This document shows positions 7,405-11,136 of a stretch of DNA of 11,136 bases, one piece after another; the stretch's first letter is position 1, and each line of letters begins with the position of its first letter. The notes below the pieces were generated by a model. That model made no database searches, was not told where the DNA came from, and was given only the letters and a program-made list of their open reading frames with translations. Made by a program: the position numbers and the translations under genes. Where the stretch lies: contig CANGEZ010000049.1 in NCBI GenBank assembly GCA_947452875.1, forward strand, positions 1-11,136. The letters are read 5' to 3'. The DNA is from Chitinophagaceae bacterium. Its GTDB lineage: Bacteria; Bacteroidota; Bacteroidia; Chitinophagales; Chitinophagaceae.

Positions 7405-10400
7405 ATGAGAAAAACGCTGCTAATCGTTATTGGCTTTTTATTAAGTCTTACTACATTTTCGCAATTATTAAGCTGGACACCAACTTTCCCAACCGAGTCT
7501 ACTACAACTTTTACCATTACCATGGACGCATCCAAAGGTAATAAAGGCTTAAACAACTACGTCACTACCAGTGACGTGTACGTGCACACAGGAGTGATCA
7601 CCAGTGCAAGTACTTCTTCTTCCGATTGGAGGTACGTAAAATTTAATCAGGTGTTCACCACTACCAATCCATCATTAGTGGCTACTTATGTAGGTGGTAA
7701 CAGATGGCAGTTTACCATTACAGGCGGTATTCGTGCTTATTATGGAGTGCCTGCTGGTGAAACTATTTTAAAAATTGCAATTCTATTCAGAAGCGGCAAT
7801 GGATCACTTGTTCAAAGAAATACAGATGGTAGCGATATGTATATTCCTGTTTCGAGTACTGCTCTTGATGCAAGAATTACTAATCCTTTAAAACAACCTA
7901 CCTATAATCAAAAGCCTGAGCCTATTGCAAAAATAATTGGCAACACGATCGCTATTTCAGGAGCTTCTAATGCGGCTGCTACTTTGAAATTATATTTTAA
8001 TGGTACATTGATTCAGACAGCAACTGCTGCTACTACAATTGCAGCTGCAACTGCGCCTACCATTACAGTATCTGGCACACAGACAATCATCCTTGAAGCT
8101 TCAGTGGGTACCGTTTTTAAATATGATACCATCAAATTCTATGTTCCTGGAACCATTACGGTTGCCGCTCTTCCCGCAGGTGTGAGAGATGGAATTAATT
8201 ATGAAACCGACAGTACCGCCGTCACTTTTGTCTTGTATGCGCCGGGTAAGTCAAGGGTTTCTATTATCGGAGATATCCCCGGAAGTAATTGGGATGAAGT
8301 GGCCAATTACCAAATGAAGAAATCAACCGACGGCAATTACTGGTGGCTGAGAGTTACGGGATTAACTCCCGGTTACGAATACTCTTTTCAATATCTTATC
8401 GATGGTAATCTTCCCGTTTCAGATCCCTATGTTGAAAAAGTTTTGGATCCTTATAATGATCAGTATATTACTTCAACGACTTTTCCAGGAATTAAAGCGT
8501 ATCCTACAGGTTATACAATTGGTATAGTAGGTACTTTCCAAACAAAGCAAACTGCTTATGCATGGACGGCATTAAGCTATACAAGACCTGAGAAAAAGAA
8601 AATGGTTATATATGAATTATTACTGAGAGACTTTATCGCCAATCACGACTGGAAAACGCTAAAAGATTCAATCAATTATTTCAGAAATTTGGGAATCAAT
8701 GCGATTGAAATAATGCCTCCAAATGAGTTTGAAGGCAACAGCAGTTGGGGTTACAATCCTGATTTTTATTTTGCGCCCGATAAATATTATGGTCCTAAAA
8801 ATGACATGAAGCAATTTATTGATGTATGCCATTCTTATGGAATCGCTGTTATTATGGATATTTCATTAAACCATTCTTTTGGCCTTTCTCCAATGGTGCA
8901 GATGTATTGGGATTCTGTCAACAACAGACCTGCGGCTAACAATCCATGGTTCAATCCTGTTGCGAAGCACGGGTTCAGCGTTGGCTACGATTTTAATCAT
9001 GAAAGTTTGGCTACCAGATATTTTACCAGCAGGGTGATGGAACATTGGTTGGTAAATTATAAGATAGATGGATTCCGTTTTGATTTGTCAAAAGGATTTA
9101 CACAAACCCAAACTTGCGACGCCACAGGTAACAATTGTAGTGTAGGTACTTGGAGTGCTTATGATTTATCACGTATCAACATCTGGAAAAGATATTATGA
9201 TACTATGCAATTGAAATCGCCAGGTTCGATTCCAATTTTGGAGCATTTTGCAGATAACTCAGAAGAAATTGAATTGTCGAATTATGGCTTCTTACTATGG
9301 GGAAATTTGAATAGCAATTTCGCTCAAACAACCATGGGTTTTGTTTCGGGTTCAGATTTGTCTTATGGTTTGCATATCAATCGTGGCTGGACAAATCCGC
9401 ATCTGGTTACATATATGGAGAGTCATGATGAAGAAAGAATCAATTTCAAAAATATTTCTTATGGTAATGTTTACAATGGTTATAGCACTAAGGATACCAA
9501 TGTGGCTCCCAAGCGAATGGAGTTGGCATTCGCTCTAATGTTATCAATGCCTGGTCCAAAGATGATTTATCAATTTGGCGAGCTTGCATATGATTCATCG
9601 ATTAATTTCTGTCAGAATGGTACAATCAGTACAACATGCAGAACAGATCCCAAGCCACTCAAATGGGGTTATTATCAGGATCCGGAAAGGAGAGCCTTGT
9701 ATAATCTTATTGGCAATATGAACAAGCTAAGAAACAATACTACATTCTCTCCTTTGTTCACATTTGGTGTTATCGGTTACAATTTGTCAGGGCTTATAAA
9801 AACAATCAGTGTTACACAGGGAGGGGTCGGTATCATGACCATGGCAAATATGGATGTGGTTGCACAAACAGCAACCGTCACTTTTCCAACTGCCGGTACC
9901 TGGTATAATTACTTGGCTGGAGGAACTTTTACATCAACAGCTACTGCACAGTCAATTACTTTAAATCCTGGAGAATATAGAGTATATACAAATCAACTTG
10001 TGCCTCTTTGCAGTTTGACAATGGTGTTGAATAATGGTGCCGATACTGTTAGTACTTGTGTTTCACCTTATGTTTTGACTGCACCTTCAGGTTACCAGTC
10101 TTACTTCTGGAATACGACTGGAGCCACTACTGCTTCAATAAATGTAACAACAACAGGTTGGTATAAGTGTACAGTAACTCAAGGTAACTGCAGTGCTAAC
10201 GATAGTGTTTATGTAAAAGTAGCAACAGTCGTTCCTACGCCAACGTCAATCACTTCAAGGACTGGAAACTTCACTCCATGCATAAATGATACTATCACTT
10301 ATGTAGTTGTTAGTCCTACACCTTCTACATCACAGGCTACTCCTGCCAAATTCAGATGGACAAGGCCTGCAGGCACAACTGTTCTTGCAACTAATACAGA

Positions 10401-11136
10401 CAGCTCAAGAATACAAATTAGATATGACGCTACTTTCGTGGGCGGTACATTATCAGTTGCTGGCGTCAGCGCATGTGGATTAGCCGGAACTGCATTTTCA
10501 ACTACATTGAAATACGGCGTTCCAACACCAACAGCCATCACCGCTCGTACAGGAACATTCACCCCATGTATCAATGATACTATAACGTACACGGTTACAA
10601 GTCCTGCGGCATCAGCTGCACAGGTTACACCAACTAAATACAGATGGACTGTTCCTGTAGGTACAACAGTATTGTTAACCAATGCAGATAGCTCTCAAAT
10701 CAGAATCAGATATGATGCTACATTCGTGGGTGGTACATTATCAGTAGCAGCAGTTAGCAATTGTAATTTAGCCGGAACTGCATTTTCAACCACATTGAAA
10801 TACGGCGTTCCAACACCAACCGCTATCACAGCTCGTACAGGAACATTTACGCCATGTATCAATGATACGATAACGTACACAGTTACAACCCCTGCGGCAT
10901 CAGCTGCTCAGGTTACACCAACTAAATTTAGATGGACACGTCCTGTTGGTACAACGGTATTATTAACCAATGCTGATAGTTCACAAATACAAATCAGATA
11001 CGATGCAACATTCGTGGGCGGTACATTATCAGTTGCTGGAGTTAGCAATTGTAGTATTGCCGGAACAGCATTTTCAACTACATTGAAATACGGCGTTCCA
11101 ACACCAACAGCCATCACCGCTCGTACAGGAACATTC
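7405..11136 (+). CDS. Secreted GH13 alpha-amylase-family protein with Ig-like repeats, 3' end outside window
   Basis: The frame runs 1244 codons from ATG 7405 to the window edge without a stop. Residues 1-20 are a Sec signal peptide (cleavage probably near TFS/Q). Residues 21-150 and about 172-250 look like two beta-sandwich domains that I cannot name. About 260-345 resembles the E-set/CBM48-type domain that precedes many GH13 barrels (VTFVLYAPGKSRV, then DGNYWW). The GH13 barrel covers about 400-780 with all key residues: D485/N489/H490 (region I), nucleophile D560 in GFRFD, acid/base E613 in ILEHF, and H674/D675 in ESHDEER. A C-terminal beta domain (about 793-865) and an Ig-like domain (about 869-942) precede 96-residue tandem repeats from residue 944. 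It probably degrades extracellular alpha-glucan (starch or glycogen); exact specificity is not readable. A type IX sorting domain is expected beyond the window, but this is unseen. Confidence 0.92.
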   Translation, partial: MRKTLLIVIGFLLSLTTFSQLLSWTPTFPTESTTTFTITMDASKGNKGLNNYVTTSDVYVHTGVITSASTSSSDWRYVKFNQVFTTTNPSLVATYVGGNRWQFTITGGIRAYYGVPAGETILKIAILFRSGNGSLVQRNTDGSDMYIPVSSTALDARITNPLKQPTYNQKPEPIAKIIGNTIAISGASNAAATLKLYFNGTLIQTATAATTIAAATAPTITVSGTQTIILEASVGTVFKYDTIKFYVPGTITVAALPAGVRDGINYETDSTAVTFVLYAPGKSRVSIIGDIPGSNWDEVANYQMKKSTDGNYWWLRVTGLTPGYEYSFQYLIDGNLPVSDPYVEKVLDPYNDQYITSTTFPGIKAYPTGYTIGIVGTFQTKQTAYAWTALSYTRPEKKKMVIYELLLRDFIANHDWKTLKDSINYFRNLGINAIEIMPPNEFEGNSSWGYNPDFYFAPDKYYGPKNDMKQFIDVCHSYGIAVIMDISLNHSFGLSPMVQMYWDSVNNRPAANNPWFNPVAKHGFSVGYDFNHESLATRYFTSRVMEHWLVNYKIDGFRFDLSKGFTQTQTCDATGNNCSVGTWSAYDLSRINIWKRYYDTMQLKSPGSIPILEHFADNSEEIELSNYGFLLWGNLNSNFAQTTMGFVSGSDLSYGLHINRGWTNPHLVTYMESHDEERINFKNISYGNVYNGYSTKDTNVAPKRMELAFALMLSMPGPKMIYQFGELAYDSSINFCQNGTISTTCRTDPKPLKWGYYQDPERRALYNLIGNMNKLRNNTTFSPLFTFGVIGYNLSGLIKTISVTQGGVGIMTMANMDVVAQTATVTFPTAGTWYNYLAGGTFTSTATAQSITLNPGEYRVYTNQLVPLCSLTMVLNNGADTVSTCVSPYVLTAPSGYQSYFWNTTGATTASINVTTTGWYKCTVTQGNCSANDSVYVKVATVVPTPTSITSRTGNFTPCINDTITYVVVSPTPSTSQATPAKFRWTRPAGTTVLATNTDSSRIQIRYDATFVGGTLSVAGVSACGLAGTAFSTTLKYGVPTPTAITARTGTFTPCINDTITYTVTSPAASAAQVTPTKYRWTVPVGTTVLLTNADSSQIRIRYDATFVGGTLSVAAVSNCNLAGTAFSTTLKYGVPTPTAITARTGTFTPCINDTITYTVTTPAASAAQVTPTKFRWTRPVGTTVLLTNADSSQIQIRYDATFVGGTLSVAGVSNCSIAGTAFSTTLKYGVPTPTAITARTGTF
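10234..11136 (+). repeat. Tandem 288-bp coding repeats (96-residue Ig-like units)
   Basis: Units start at 10234, 10522, 10810 and 11098, each exactly 288 bp apart; the fourth is cut by the window end after 39 bp. Each unit starts PTPT(A/S)IT, followed by RTG(T/N)FTPCINDTITY. It has one cysteine at unit position 16 and one at position 81, a probable disulfide of a beta-sandwich, and ends in STTLKYGV. Units 2 and 3 differ at roughly 35 of 288 bases by my hand count, mostly at third codon positions, so duplication is fairly recent but under protein-level constraint. Confidence 0.93.

Noticed and set aside
10299..11117. Minus-strand open frames within the amylase repeats
   Set aside because: They recur with the 288-bp period and have no start signals; they are antisense shadows of the plus-strand Ig-like repeats.
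10234..11136. CRISPR array or non-coding satellite
   Set aside because: The 288-bp units are contiguous without spacers, in frame with the amylase, and differ mainly at synonymous positions.

Overview
The window looks like a chromosomal segment of a Bacteroidota bacterium, probably from the Chitinophagaceae or near it. The signs are AT-rich DNA, several matches to the Bacteroidota promoter consensus (TTTG, about 20 nt, TAnnTTTG), weak Shine-Dalgarno sequences, a mitochondrial-type citrate synthase, a LytTR regulator, and a secreted multidomain amylase with Ig-like tandem repeats of the kind usually exported by type IX secretion. The taxon is inferred from these features, not from a database match.

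Left part (1-3790, plus strand): the 3' part of an HI0933/YhiN-type flavoprotein, an LptF/LptG-family lipopolysaccharide-export permease, and citrate synthase, closed by a strong hairpin terminator at 3756-3788. Middle part (3860-6546, minus strand): a membrane-anchored LytTR regulator, a small predicted outer-membrane barrel protein and a serine-hydrolase lipoprotein with the beta-lactamase fold. The last two are 6 nt apart and almost certainly co-transcribed; the regulator lies directly upstream and may control them.

Compact RNA/nuclease locus (6681-7244, minus strand): read 5' to 3' on the minus strand, it runs promoter -7 element, tRNA 5'-half fragment ending in a palindromic hairpin, intact tRNA-Ala(GGC), terminator, an 83-residue GIY-YIG nuclease gene, tRNA 3'-half fragment carrying the same type of hairpin, and a second terminator. 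In both fragments the anticodon arm is replaced by a perfect palindrome of form TCCCGA(W)(WGCW)(W)TCGGGA. The nuclease gene ends inside the tRNA fragment. This looks like a small tRNA-associated mobile or homing cassette and is the most unusual part of the window.

Right part (7405 to the edge, plus strand): a large secreted GH13 alpha-amylase-family protein, open at the window end after 1244 codons. It has a signal peptide, N-terminal beta domains, a GH13 barrel with a complete catalytic triad, a C-terminal beta domain, one Ig-like domain, and at least three 96-residue tandem repeats with a fourth starting at the window edge.
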